DNA of 64,000 nucleotides from Pedobacter cryoconitis (GCF_003259615.1 NZ_QLLR01000002.1:248001-312000); one strand, 5' to 3'. Shown: positions 1 through 9,468, counted from the first letter of the stretch. The notes: generated by a model from the letters alone, not told the origin. Numbers and translations: made by a program.

Positions 1-298
1 TTTCCTGATCAGTCTGAAAGCTGGCGGAACCGGCCTAAACCTTACACAGGCAGACTACGTATACCTCGTAGACCCCTGGTGGAACCCCGCTGTAGAAAAC
101 CAGGCCATTGACCGCTGTTACCGTATCGGTCAGAAAAAAAACGTAGTGGCTATCAGATTAATCTGTCCAGACACCATCGAAGAAAAGATCATGAAACTTC
201 AGGAGACAAAAAAGGAACTCGTTAACGACATCATACAAACCGATACCTCCCTATTAAAGTCACTATCAAAAGCTGACCTTATCGAACTATTCAGCTAA
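1..298 (+). CDS. SNF2-family DEAD/DEAH helicase, C-terminal end (5' truncated by window)
   Basis: Reading from base 2, the frame encodes about 98 residues that match the last helicase motifs of SNF2/Rad54-type ATPases. It contains the motif V block [14 protein letters not shown], the VDPWWNP segment and motif VI with [10 protein letters not shown], followed by the usual tail in which a TIEEKI segment leads to a short helical end. These motifs couple ATP hydrolysis to translocation on double-stranded DNA. The N-terminal ATPase half lies outside the window, so the full domain layout (SWIM or SNF2_N) cannot be stated. The stop TAA is at 296-298 and a minisatellite plus a strong hairpin follow. 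The family assignment is confident; the cellular role is not known. Confidence 0.9.
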   Translation, partial: FLISLKAGGTGLNLTQADYVYLVDPWWNPAVENQAIDRCYRIGQKKNVVAIRLICPDTIEEKIMKLQETKKELVNDIIQTDTSLLKSLSKADLIELFS

Positions 299-346
299 TC
301 CCAGTAATCCTGAAAGCTATCCAGAGGGTACCTAACATTTTATTTT

Positions 347-628
347 CCAACAAGCAATCCTAATAACAATCCAACAAGTAAACCAATAACAATCCAACAA
401 GTAAACCAATAACAATCCAACAAGTAAACCAATAACAATCCAACAAGTAATCCTAATAACAATCCAACAAGCAATCCTAATAACAATCCAACAAGCAATC
501 CTAATAACAATCCAACAAGCAAACCAGTAACAATCCAACAAGTAAACCAATAACAATCCAACAAGTAAACCAGTAACAATCCAACAAGTAAACCAGTAAC
601 AATCCAACAAGTAAACCAGTAACAATCA
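347..628. repeat. Minisatellite of about twelve 23/24-bp direct repeats
   Basis: The common core AACAATCCAACAAG recurs at starts 365, 388, 411, 434, 458, 482, 506, 529, 552, 575, 598 and, broken, 621. Two unit types exist: 23 bp ending TAAACCAAT or TAAACCAGT, and 24 bp ending in a variant of CAATCCTAAT. The 24-bp units are grouped in the middle (434-529). The array lies between the helicase stop and its terminator, so it would be transcribed as a 3' UTR. The long frames that cross it on the minus strand only reflect the repeat. There are no spacers, so it is not a CRISPR array. Copy number is likely to vary between strains (inference). Confidence 0.93.
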
Positions 629-643
629 AATCGTTAGTTTAGA

Positions 644-734
644 GAAATAAAAAAAGCCATATATGTGTTTTCCAGACCTAATTCCCGTTCGGGGAATTCC
701 AGTCGGAAAACACATATATGGCTTTTTTTATTTC
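644..734. terminator. Very long bidirectional terminator hairpin
   Basis: A perfect 30-bp inverted repeat pairs 644-673 with 705-734. An inner 7-bp stem (680-686 with 692-698) is capped by GTTCG. The outer stem carries seven A on the left and seven T on the right, so both strands produce a GC-containing hairpin followed by a U run. It separates the helicase gene (plus) from the convergent gene at 751-1428 (minus), as expected of a shared terminator. The stem is much longer than a normal intrinsic terminator. Confidence 0.85.
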
Positions 735-750
735 CCTTTTACAAAACCCT

Positions 751-1428
751 TTACACAGCAGTAAACTTATACGTTAACCCTTCCCCTTCACTAGAAAACG
801 CCAACCCATACTCCCCCCCATCCTCACTCACATAAACCTTTCCCTGCGCAAAACCAGGCAACCCCTTCTTACTCACCTGTTCAAAATAACTCTGAAAATC
901 CTGCTTCAGCCCCTCCTCACTCTTCGGCCCGCTTGCAAGCGTCTGTTCAGGAAGCGAAGACGACCTCATCTTATCCAACCCTAACATCATAATATCAAAA
1001 TACCACGAATCTGTCAACTTCATAGCCTCGATAGCTAACCCATCTACAAACCCCAGTAAATTATGTCTGAAACTCGTTCCCTCATCCATAAAAAACCTTA
1101 ACCCCGTAGACTTCGTCCACTCCGCACGCTCTCCCACATCCCCATTACCACTCACCCCGTAAAAAGCTACCAAATACTCCAGCGACCCCGTTACAATCTT
1201 CTCCTCATGATTTATATTTTCATCCAGCACCTGCTGAGAAACACTGCTCATTAACCTGTCAAAATACGTAGAATCCCCAGTAAAGCTCATTCCGGAAATC
1301 TTCACCCCTGGTAAACCACCACAACCCCTTCGGGCCAGGATTCCACTCTTATAAATTTTTATATTCAGTGCCTCTTCCGTTCCAGACTTCACTGTAATTA
1401 ATACCTGCTCAACCTCAGACTTATCCAT
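751..1428 (-). CDS. Conserved-looking hypothetical protein, 225 aa
   Basis: I do not recognise a family. The protein is soluble, without signal peptide or membrane segment, and mixed alpha/beta in character. The N-terminal part has a beta-like run (VEQVLITVKSG) followed by a Cys- and Gly-rich LARRGCGGLPG stretch. The C-terminal third holds a basic/aromatic helix and ends in a strand-rich segment (GKVYVSEDGGEYGLAFS). The frame can be extended to a TTG at 1434, but the ATG at 1426-1428 gives the more natural start, MDKSEVEQ. It ends about 17 bp from the shared hairpin terminator and lies alone, 53 bp from the next minus-strand gene. Function is unknown. Confidence 0.7.
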   Translation of the reverse strand: MDKSEVEQVLITVKSGTEEALNIKIYKSGILARRGCGGLPGVKISGMSFTGDSTYFDRLMSSVSQQVLDENINHEEKIVTGSLEYLVAFYGVSGNGDVGERAEWTKSTGLRFFMDEGTSFRHNLLGFVDGLAIEAMKLTDSWYFDIMMLGLDKMRSSSLPEQTLASGPKSEEGLKQDFQSYFEQVSKKGLPGFAQGKVYVSEDGGEYGLAFSSEGEGLTYKFTAV

Positions 1429-1481
1429 TTTCAAATAAAATAAATTATAACAAGCAAACCGCCCGATCCGCGAAATTACAA

Positions 1482-2294
1482 TTAAAATTTAGCTATCGCA
1501 GTTAAATTAGTAGACTGGCAAGCATTAAACACCCCCAAAGCACCACCAGAAATATTGCTCAGCGGATTTGCAGGATTATCAGTCTCCTGCCCGATTGTTG
1601 CATTTAAAGTCCTGTAATAATCATAAGTCCCCTTATCAATACACTGTAACTCCACCCGCATTAAATCACCATTATTGATCAGCGGATTACCAAACTTCTT
1701 ATCCGTCTCATAATAAAGCTCATTATCGAAAGTCCTGCCATCCGTCGCATCATCATTGCGTACAAAAGAACCCTTTACCAACACACTGTTTACCCACTGT
1801 CTGATTCTGTAATAATTCCCCTTACCCACCGGATCAGTAAACACAGGCACCATAAAAATCTTGTCCTTATCCAGCTCAAAATGCTTCGCATAAAGCTTAT
1901 CCACCTTAACCGCCTTCAAAGGAATCGTTGAAGTTGCCACATAAGTCTTACCACTCAACTTTACAGTCATCTGGTAAGTATGTCCAGCTATCCCCTGCAA
2001 CGCACTCGTCGCATAAACACCAGCACTCTTATTCGTTAAATTTTCAGTAACCCCAGAAGTTAAATCCTTAATTTCGACTACCGCATCATTGCGGCCTACA
2101 AAATTATTATCACCACTAAAATCTTTTGTTTCCGAAACACTCACCTGATAAGGACCTGCATTTGCAGTAACCTCACCCTCAATCACAATTTGTATAGCCG
2201 AACCATCCAGCTTTATATCAATCACTTTTTCACAAGCACTGAAAATAAACGGTAATATCAATAAACAGAAAACACTAATACTGCGTCTCATCAT
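1482..2294 (-). CDS. DUF4249 domain-containing outer-membrane lipoprotein
   Basis: The 270-residue product begins with a lipoprotein signal (MMRRS, hydrophobic run, FIFSAC as lipobox) and continues as a beta-rich domain with the DUF4249 pattern: an early VIEGEV strand, a YQVSVSETKDF strand and a later GGALGVFNA segment near the C-terminus. DUF4249 proteins are usually encoded beside a carboxypeptidase-domain TonB receptor and are thought to be surface partners of it, much as SusD is for SusC. Here the receptor gene ends 1 bp upstream, so the two are co-transcribed and probably translationally coupled. The frame stays open to 2438, but that extension overlaps the receptor and lacks a signal peptide. 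Substrate unknown. Confidence 0.85.
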   Translation of the reverse strand: MMRRSISVFCLLILPFIFSACEKVIDIKLDGSAIQIVIEGEVTANAGPYQVSVSETKDFSGDNNFVGRNDAVVEIKDLTSGVTENLTNKSAGVYATSALQGIAGHTYQMTVKLSGKTYVATSTIPLKAVKVDKLYAKHFELDKDKIFMVPVFTDPVGKGNYYRIRQWVNSVLVKGSFVRNDDATDGRTFDNELYYETDKKFGNPLINNGDLMRVELQCIDKGTYDYYRTLNATIGQETDNPANPLSNISGGALGVFNACQSTNLTAIAKF

Positions 2295-2295
2295 T

Positions 2296-4620
2296 TTAAA
2301 ATTTAAAGTTGTAAGAAAAAGAAGGAACGAACCTGAATAAAGAAGTCTGTACAGCCTGTGTACGAGAACGATCATCAGGATTATCACGGAAAGTAATCGC
2401 ATAAGCATTCTCACGCCCATACGCATTATACAACCCAAAAGCCAGCTCAGAAGAGAAATTCTTACGCTCCTTTAACTTGCAAGTCGCACTCAGATCCAGC
2501 CTGTGGTAAGCAGGCATCCGGTAAGCATTACGCTGCGTATACAAGAAAACCACCTGATTATCCGAATAATACTTGCCACTCGGAAAAGAAACCGCGTTGC
2601 CCGTATAATAAACAAAAGTTGCCGAAAGCGACCACTTCTTATTCACCTCATACATTCCCACAACAGAAAGATCATGCGTTCTATCCTGTCTGGCAGCATA
2701 CCAATCCCCATCATTAATCCCATCGATCATTTTTTCCGAACGAGACAAAGTATAACCAATCCAGCCCGTCAAACGGCCCGTCTTTTTACGCAATAACAAC
2801 TCAATCCCATAAGCCCTGCCCTTACCAAATAAAAGCTGAGGCTCAATCGGATCATTACTTCTGATATTCGCCCCATCCCTGTAATCCACCTGGTTGTTCA
2901 TCACCTTATAATAAGTTTCCGCACTAAACTCAAAAGCATTATCCTTCAGATTACGGAAATAACCCAGAGAAACCTGATCAGAAGTTTCCGGTTTGATAAT
3001 ATTATTTGTTGCTACCCACTTATCAGTCGGGCTGCTCGTTGCAGAATTTGACAACTGGTGTAAAGACTGCGTATTTCTCGCATAAGCAGCCTTGAAAGAA
3101 GAAACTGAATTCAGCTGATAAGCCGCAGAAAACCTCGGTTCTACATTTAAATAAGTCTTTACAATTTTGCCCTTATCATAATGAAGCGTGTCTGCGATTC
3201 CGCCAGCAGCATTCAGCGTATAAAACTTATTATCACCACCTAAAACTGAGAAAGCACTTACACGTACCCCATACTCAACCTTCAAACGATCAGAAGCCTT
3301 CCACTCATTGCTCGCATAAGCAGCATTTTCCCAACTATGTGTATAAGGCTGGCTCTCCAAAGTAAAATCACCACTATACTCACCCGGTTTAATCGTATGG
3401 TAAATAGAATTTACCCCAAACTTCCATGTATTATTAGTATTCGGATAGAAACTGAATTCCTCCTTTAAATTCCAATCCTTGATCTGGGAAGTAATTTTTC
3501 CATTGAACGAAGAAGAATTGGTCAAATCAATATTATAACGATAATCACTATAAATCAATGAAGTATTAGAAAACAACTTAGGGCTGAACTGGTGATTCCA
3601 CCTTAAAGTAGCCGTTTTATTTCCCCAGTCCAGGCCAAATAACCCACCAAGACCTAACTTATCCTGTCCAAGATAACCAGACAAGAAAACCTTATCATTT
3701 TCACCAAACTGGTAATTAGCTTTCAGATTTAAATCATAAAAGTACAAAGCACTCTTTTTGATAACCGTGTCACTGCTCGCTTTTAAAAAAGCATCTACAT
3801 AAGTACGTCTGGCACTAATTAAAAAAGAACCCTTGTTCTTTACAATAGGCCCTTCAACAGTCAGCCTTGAAGCGATAATTCCAATTCCGCCATTCACACT
3901 CAGCTTCTGGTTATTTCCCTCATTCATCTTCACGTCCATCACCGAAGACAAACGTCCGCCATACTGCGCAGGCGTATTTCCCTTATATAAGGTTACATCC
4001 TTGATCGCATCCGAATTGAACGTAGAAAAGAAACCCAGTAAATGGGAAGGATTATAAACAATAGCCTCGTCCAGTAAAATCAAATTCTGATCCGCAGCGC
4101 CACCCCGTACAAAGAAGCCGCTGTTTCCTTCACCCGCCGATTTCACACCCGGTAAAAGTTGTACAACCTTAATCAGATCCCGTTCCCCAAAAAGAACAGG
4201 GACCCTGTCAATCTCTTTCATGCTGAGTTTTTCAACCCCCATTTTTGCCGAACGAACATGTTCATCCTTAGGCGCTGCCGAGATCACTACTTCAGAAAGA
4301 TTGTTATCCTGAGGTACCAAAGAAATTTTAAGCTGTATATTTTTGTCGAGGGTAATTGTTCTGGTGTCCACAACATAACCCACAGAACCGATCAGTAATT
4401 TATAAAGCCCGCTTTGTGTAGTCAGGGAAAAAAAACCGTATTCATTGGAAGTTGTGGAGACATTGGACGTTCCCTCCACTCTGATTGTCGTGCCAATTAA
4501 TTGTTCACCCGTCTGGGCATCTTTTACATAACCGCTAATGGTATGTTTCGTTTGCGCGCTGATCTTAAAAGTAGTTAGAAAAATCAGCAAAGGTATAAGG
4601 TACAGTGCTTTTATAGTCAT
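2296..4620 (-). CDS. TonB-dependent outer-membrane receptor with carboxypeptidase-like N-terminal domain
   Basis: The 774-residue protein has a signal peptide (MTIKALYLIPLLIFLTTF, cleavage after SAQ), a carboxypeptidase-D regulatory-like domain (about 25-110, with TISGYVKDAQTGEQL), a TonB plug (about 125-235, with LPGVKSAGEGNSGFFVRGG and the LLDEAIVYNP strand) and a C-terminal 22-strand-type barrel ending in an aromatic FVPSFSYNFKF. At this length it is a compact receptor rather than a 1000-residue SusC. Its partner is the DUF4249 lipoprotein immediately downstream. Such pairs import an unidentified ligand using the proton motive force through TonB. The gene starts 102 bp after the FHA gene and may have its own promoter. 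Confidence 0.93.
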   Translation of the reverse strand: MTIKALYLIPLLIFLTTFKISAQTKHTISGYVKDAQTGEQLIGTTIRVEGTSNVSTTSNEYGFFSLTTQSGLYKLLIGSVGYVVDTRTITLDKNIQLKISLVPQDNNLSEVVISAAPKDEHVRSAKMGVEKLSMKEIDRVPVLFGERDLIKVVQLLPGVKSAGEGNSGFFVRGGAADQNLILLDEAIVYNPSHLLGFFSTFNSDAIKDVTLYKGNTPAQYGGRLSSVMDVKMNEGNNQKLSVNGGIGIIASRLTVEGPIVKNKGSFLISARRTYVDAFLKASSDTVIKKSALYFYDLNLKANYQFGENDKVFLSGYLGQDKLGLGGLFGLDWGNKTATLRWNHQFSPKLFSNTSLIYSDYRYNIDLTNSSSFNGKITSQIKDWNLKEEFSFYPNTNNTWKFGVNSIYHTIKPGEYSGDFTLESQPYTHSWENAAYASNEWKASDRLKVEYGVRVSAFSVLGGDNKFYTLNAAGGIADTLHYDKGKIVKTYLNVEPRFSAAYQLNSVSSFKAAYARNTQSLHQLSNSATSSPTDKWVATNNIIKPETSDQVSLGYFRNLKDNAFEFSAETYYKVMNNQVDYRDGANIRSNDPIEPQLLFGKGRAYGIELLLRKKTGRLTGWIGYTLSRSEKMIDGINDGDWYAARQDRTHDLSVVGMYEVNKKWSLSATFVYYTGNAVSFPSGKYYSDNQVVFLYTQRNAYRMPAYHRLDLSATCKLKERKNFSSELAFGLYNAYGRENAYAITFRDNPDDRSRTQAVQTSLFRFVPSFSYNFKF

Positions 4621-4722
4621 TTAATTTAAACGGTTTCTGGAAATATGCGCTAAACTAAATAAAATTGCATGCAGAACTTGTTAAATCTGCAAATAAATAT
4701 TTCCTATTTGTTAAATACCATC

Positions 4723-5502
4723 TTAAAGCATCGTGAATTCAAGTACCGCTACATCGGCCAGAATGATCTGGTCACCCGTTTTTAAAGTATAACCAATTTG
4801 CGTTGAATTTAACTTATGTGTAGTTTCATCCTTCGCCGCTCTTACTTTAGTTTTATTTCCCGGAGGAACACCGCCCTCATCAGCATATAACTTAAAACAA
4901 CCCTGCTGCTGGTCCCATTCCAGATGCGCATGCTGTCTGCTGATATATTTATTACTCTCCTGAAACTCTGCCGGAAAAGCGATCGTATTGATTCTGAAAC
5001 TGCCATCGCTTCCCTGAACATTACTTTCTCTGCCCATGTTAATCCTGCCCGTTCCCGCCTCAATCTCATAAACCTCCTGTTCAGCCCGGCCGGTCACTAA
5101 CTTTAAACTTGCCTTTAGGCTAACTGCGGCAATAACCGGAGTACCAGAACTCTTCAATACCAACCCAACTTTCAGCTGTGCACGCTGAATAACCCCTTCA
5201 GGGAACTCATTTACATAATGTACCATTAACTTCCAGCCTTCAGGAAGATCCAATGCAAAATTATCAGCAATACGCTGCACCTCCTCCTGAAACTTTTCAG
5301 GCGCAGCACTATATAAAGCAGTCTCATAGCTGAACAATTCTTCAGTCTTTACGCTTACAAAAAGTTCCAGTGCTTTTAAATACTTTCCTTCTCCGCCATC
5401 CAGCTGCTGCAATTCCTCTTTAATAAACTGAAAAATCTCTTCCCTTAAACCCTTCGCATCCAAAGGCGCATTCTCTTTATTCTTCTTAAAAAAATCAAAC
5501 AT
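4723..5502 (-). CDS. FHA-domain protein, last gene of the kinase/SEDS-PBP operon
   Basis: The 259-residue cytoplasmic protein has a C-terminal forkhead-associated domain (about 142-258). The phosphothreonine-binding signature is present: GRE at 157-159, and S188-R189 with H191, matching GR...S..H. The usual NGT turn is altered to GNKTKV. Residues 15-130 form a separate helical and beta region of the kind that precedes FHA in FhaA-type proteins (inference). The gene begins 10 bp after the SEDS-PBP fusion gene, so it belongs to the same operon. A phosphopeptide reader at the end of an operon that also encodes a Ser/Thr kinase and phosphatase suggests that it docks on phosphorylated members of this wall-synthesis complex. 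Confidence 0.88.
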   Translation of the reverse strand: MFDFFKKNKENAPLDAKGLREEIFQFIKEELQQLDGGEGKYLKALELFVSVKTEELFSYETALYSAAPEKFQEEVQRIADNFALDLPEGWKLMVHYVNEFPEGVIQRAQLKVGLVLKSSGTPVIAAVSLKASLKLVTGRAEQEVYEIEAGTGRINMGRESNVQGSDGSFRINTIAFPAEFQESNKYISRQHAHLEWDQQQGCFKLYADEGGVPPGNKTKVRAAKDETTHKLNSTQIGYTLKTGDQIILADVAVLEFTML

Positions 5503-5512
5503 CTTTCTCTAA

Positions 5513-8500
5513 TTAATTTATACTTTTCATATATCCCTTACGCACCAGCAAAGGAATTACTGTTTCTGCAGCGACCCTTACCGCCTCCGAAGAACCCCTT
5601 GTTGCTTCAACCCGGATACAAACAACCGTATAACCCGCTTCAGCTGCCTTAGGCGCAAAAAACACATACCAGCCATCATTGACTTTCTTCTTTTTAATAA
5701 TCCGCTCAGGCGTACCCGTTTTACCTGCAACAGCAATTCCAAATACCCCGGCCTTGCGCGCACTCTGTTCAACCATATACTGCTTTAACAAAGCCGCAGC
5801 CTCAGGATTTTTAGCCAATACCACCCCATCCTTCTCTTTAATGGTCGAATCCGCCAATTTCAAAACATAACGGTTAGGAACTAAAATCCCGCCATTCGCA
5901 ATAGCCGAACCTAAACGGGCCATAGCAGCAGGTGTAGAAATCAATTCCCCCTGTCCCCAGGCCATACCAGAAATACCCGTTGCCCGGTTTCTGTAAATAT
6001 TATCCGGATTATAAGCGCTGCTGAATTCGGTTTTGCGCCATAAGTCAAGCCAGCGTTGTTCCTGTTCCTCATTTACAGATTTGCGGCCATAATAATAACC
6101 ACCAACCCCATGCAAAAACATACCCGTTTTCAAATACAGTTCTCCCATTTGCTCTTGCAAATGCTGCTGATTCGCCAGCTTGATAAAGTAAACATTATTC
6201 GATTTCACAATAGCCTGTTCCATATCAATCAGACCAGTTTCATCCGGCTCAGCACCACGGGTACGGATTCTTTCATTCGCTTTGACCAGGTAAGTTTGCT
6301 GCGCAGCAGCCAAGCCTAACTTATTAAAACCAGCCATTGCCGTCAATAACTTGGCTGTAGAACCGGGTTGAGTGGCAATTGCGAAACCCGGATCTGCCGT
6401 AGTTGTCCAGGCATCCAGTTTATTCTGATCTGAAAGGCTCATCGTCAACTGCTCCCAATTCTTAACAGCAGGCAAAGGAAAAGCCGCCGAAGCCAGTACA
6501 TCGCCCGTATTAGAGGACATGACTACTACAGAAACCCTGTTTTTGCTCAACTTAGGGTCATTAGCCAAACCAGCCTGCAAATGCGTCTGTAAACTCGCAT
6601 CCACACTTAATCTCACTTCGCGGTTACGCTTTTTAAAAGTCTGGATTTCTGTACTGTCCAAACCAGAAATCAATAAGGCAGTCAAGGCCGAATAATCCTT
6701 TTTAAGTACCGTCATTTCCTTTGGCCCTCTTGGCAAAAAACGATCCTCCTTATAACGCGAAGCGATCATGGTATAACTTGTCAGGGGCATTTTAAAACCC
6801 CTTAACTCTGCTGCATGCTCATACTCCGCAAAATATCCGTTGATACCACCACTAAACACACCAGTATTTGCATCGCCCGTCCAAAAGAACATTTGCTCTT
6901 CAAAAGGATAATAACGCGTCACCCTTTTATGCCTTGCAGAATCCAGTTTATAATCAACCGCACCCGCCTCACGCAATTCCTGCATTTGCTTTTTCACCAA
7001 TTCGGGATCACTCGTTGCTAAAATAAGTCCCGAACGATCATATATAGTTCCCGCTTCCAGTTTTTTCATTAATATTCCTATCCGGGGGTTATAACTAAAC
7101 ATCCGGCTTCCGCTTTTATCAGCCACTAAAGCAGGCTTGACTACCCATGCAGGTGTATTAAAGCTATAACGGGAAACATTAATCACTAACAATAAGATAG
7201 CCGCACAAGCCGCTAATAAAGCCGGAACCAGGTTTTTATCCTGTTGCGCGGTCAAATATTTCATTTGTACAGCCGTTCCCCTCACCGAAGAAGCTGATAA
7301 TAAAAATCCTGCAGCGACCAGGTTAATCACCAGAGAAGACCCGCCGTAACTCTCAAAAGGAAGCGATACCCCAGATAAAGGCAGTGCGCCAATCGACCCT
7401 CCGGCAATCAGTAAAAACTGGATGAAAGTACAAATCCCGATCCCTGCACAAATATAAAACAAGAATGGAGTTCCAGTCCGCCTGCCAATAATAATCGAGC
7501 GATGTAAATAGATTAAAAACAAGATGAAAATACAGGTAATCCCAGTCCAGCCAAACTCTTCCCCAATTGCAGGGAGAATCATATCTGTATGCGCCTCAGG
7601 GATGGTTTTCGCAAAACCCTCACCTGTTCCCTGTCCGGTGACTCCGCCAGTGGCAATACCCCAAAGACCATTTGCAACCTGATCGCCTCCATAAACTTCA
7701 TTATTCCACGCATCCTGCCAGATTGCTTTTCTATCAGTCAAACGCGCTACCGGCCCTGGAACAATCTTGTCCAGATAAGGGATCTTATCAATCGTTAAAA
7801 AGGCCGTAATCACGATTAGCGCCATCACCGCCGACTCGCTCATAGACTTGCGTTTCAACACATGATATAACGCTAAAACAGCAAAAGTAATCAAAGCATC
7901 CAGCCAGACATTCTCTACAAACCAGGCCACCAGTACATACAGCAGCACAAATGCAGCCATTTCCATAAAGTCGCCTCTTGAAAAAGAGAAAAGCAGGATA
8001 AAAGTAAAACAGATAACAATTGCCGGCCCAAGATCACCTAACAATAAAAACAAGAACAGCGTAAATAAAATGGCTGCCAAGGCAAAAGAGAAAAATGACC
8101 AGCGCTTTTTCCAGCTCGAATACGTAGCAATAAACTGTTCATTCTGCGCAAAGAAACCCGCCAAAAACAATACTACAATATATTTAACCACTTCACTCGG
8201 CTGTACACCCAGCAAATTCACTTTAACACCACTACCCTCCGGTCCACCACCAAATAATAAAGTACCTGCTAAAAGCATGATCGCTAACGCAATCCACGGC
8301 CATCCATTTGCAGCAGAACGATCTTTAAAAACCAGTAAACGGTATAGATCAGAATCAGCCGTAAAGCGTTTGATATTTAAGAACAATAACACACTTAAAC
8401 CAGCAACTCCAAAATATAAGAACCACAAAGAATCAACAGCAAGGAAACGATCCCTCACCGGGTCTTGCAAACTAAGTAAAGTCAGAAAAGACAGCCCGGT

Positions 8501-9466
8501 CAACAACATCAAAAGCGGCAAAATCAATTGATCAGCCTCCGGAAATTTAAAAGACAGCAGCAAATGTATCAGCACAAAAGCCAGCAGAAAACCACCCGCC
8601 ACGCACCAATATCCAACCTTAAACTGTTCTGGCGTACGTACAATTAATGCCCCATCATTTTTCAGCAGTGTAAATTCACGCGAAGAAAGTAATCTGACCA
8701 TGTGCGGCGATTCACTAAAATTAAGCCGTTTGGAACCATTGAGCTCCTGCACCCCTTTAACCTGCCCAAATTCAGCACCTGGCTTTAAAGGAATTACTTC
8801 ATAAGCCTTTCCTTCCGGTAATTGCGTAAAAGAATATTCACCAGACGCATCTGTACGCGCATAAGCCCTGAATGATTTAGCTTCTAAACTATCCGCAGGA
8901 AGAACAGTTGATAAACGTACCAGGACCCCGGCCACTACATCCCCTTTATGTTCAATCCTACCTTTAATCACCCCATTGCCCATCCCTAAAGACTTAACCG
9001 CAGGCATAGCCGGGGCATTATTTTTTTCCTGCACAAAACGAACTTCGTCATCCCCTGTAAACCCAAGCAGTGATCTTGATACCGCTACGCGTTTCTTAAA
9101 AGCAGATCCACCATTACGATCAGCCTCATCTGCCAGTACATTAAACTTCCGTTTATTCAGATCACCAACATTGGTAAAAGACAAACCTTTTGCTTCTTGT
9201 GCAGCAATAGAATTGCTAATAACCTCTACATCAAGCGGATCTTCCAGATAATAGCCTTTTGTCAATAATCCCTGAACAGCCTTAGCAGGTTCAGGTGCAT
9301 TTAAATTCACCACCGTTCCATCTTTCAGGCGCTGGTCAACATCCTTTATCCGTCCCTGCAATACGCCAAATAACCTGACGAAAAGCACCACCAGTAAAAT
9401 AGCGATCAGCCCTAAAAACAGGCGTTCCTGCCCTCTCCCTTTAGCTTCAGTATCTCTTTTATCCAT
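5513..9466 (-). CDS. SEDS glycosyltransferase (RodA/FtsW-like) fused to class B penicillin-binding transpeptidase
   Basis: One 1317-residue polypeptide contains both enzymes of septal or lateral-wall peptidoglycan synthesis. In order: a membrane anchor (15-34); an extracytoplasmic region with an Ig-like carboxypeptidase-regulatory fold (about 166-250); a polytopic SEDS domain (about 285-730) with QPSE at 422-425, GDLGPA at 477-482, AHTD at 625-628 followed by IGEEFGW, and LPFESYGGSS near 703-711; a last helix (746-764); then the transpeptidase with the class B entry motif GTIYDRSG (806-813), the catalytic STAK tetrad (1036-1039), SNN (1089-1091) and KTGT (1249-1252). All active-site motifs look intact. 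SEDS proteins polymerise lipid II and class B PBPs cross-link the strands; they normally act as a complex of two proteins. It starts 2 bp after the phosphatase gene. Confidence 0.94.
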   Translation of the reverse strand: MDKRDTEAKGRGQERLFLGLIAILLVVLFVRLFGVLQGRIKDVDQRLKDGTVVNLNAPEPAKAVQGLLTKGYYLEDPLDVEVISNSIAAQEAKGLSFTNVGDLNKRKFNVLADEADRNGGSAFKKRVAVSRSLLGFTGDDEVRFVQEKNNAPAMPAVKSLGMGNGVIKGRIEHKGDVVAGVLVRLSTVLPADSLEAKSFRAYARTDASGEYSFTQLPEGKAYEVIPLKPGAEFGQVKGVQELNGSKRLNFSESPHMVRLLSSREFTLLKNDGALIVRTPEQFKVGYWCVAGGFLLAFVLIHLLLSFKFPEADQLILPLLMLLTGLSFLTLLSLQDPVRDRFLAVDSLWFLYFGVAGLSVLLFLNIKRFTADSDLYRLLVFKDRSAANGWPWIALAIMLLAGTLLFGGGPEGSGVKVNLLGVQPSEVVKYIVVLFLAGFFAQNEQFIATYSSWKKRWSFFSFALAAILFTLFLFLLLGDLGPAIVICFTFILLFSFSRGDFMEMAAFVLLYVLVAWFVENVWLDALITFAVLALYHVLKRKSMSESAVMALIVITAFLTIDKIPYLDKIVPGPVARLTDRKAIWQDAWNNEVYGGDQVANGLWGIATGGVTGQGTGEGFAKTIPEAHTDMILPAIGEEFGWTGITCIFILFLIYLHRSIIIGRRTGTPFLFYICAGIGICTFIQFLLIAGGSIGALPLSGVSLPFESYGGSSLVINLVAAGFLLSASSVRGTAVQMKYLTAQQDKNLVPALLAACAAILLLVINVSRYSFNTPAWVVKPALVADKSGSRMFSYNPRIGILMKKLEAGTIYDRSGLILATSDPELVKKQMQELREAGAVDYKLDSARHKRVTRYYPFEEQMFFWTGDANTGVFSGGINGYFAEYEHAAELRGFKMPLTSYTMIASRYKEDRFLPRGPKEMTVLKKDYSALTALLISGLDSTEIQTFKKRNREVRLSVDASLQTHLQAGLANDPKLSKNRVSVVVMSSNTGDVLASAAFPLPAVKNWEQLTMSLSDQNKLDAWTTTADPGFAIATQPGSTAKLLTAMAGFNKLGLAAAQQTYLVKANERIRTRGAEPDETGLIDMEQAIVKSNNVYFIKLANQQHLQEQMGELYLKTGMFLHGVGGYYYGRKSVNEEQEQRWLDLWRKTEFSSAYNPDNIYRNRATGISGMAWGQGELISTPAAMARLGSAIANGGILVPNRYVLKLADSTIKEKDGVVLAKNPEAAALLKQYMVEQSARKAGVFGIAVAGKTGTPERIIKKKKVNDGWYVFFAPKAAEAGYTVVCIRVEATRGSSEAVRVAAETVIPLLVRKGYMKSIN

Positions 9467-9468
9467 AA

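Noticed and set aside
332..625. Two long minus-strand frames over the minisatellite (97 and 79 codons)
   Set aside because: They only repeat a short hydrophobic/aromatic unit because the DNA repeats; the two frames shift at each 24-bp unit, and neither looks like a protein.
347..628. CRISPR array
   Set aside because: The units are contiguous direct repeats with no unique spacers, and no cas gene is near.
1482..2438. Longer DUF4249 frame
   Set aside because: The extra 48 codons overlap the TonB receptor gene and would hide the lipoprotein signal; the start at 2294 gives signal and lipobox.
8070..8531. Plus-strand frame of 153 codons
   Set aside because: It lies antisense within the SEDS domain of the fusion gene, has no domain signal and is explained by codon bias in the real gene.
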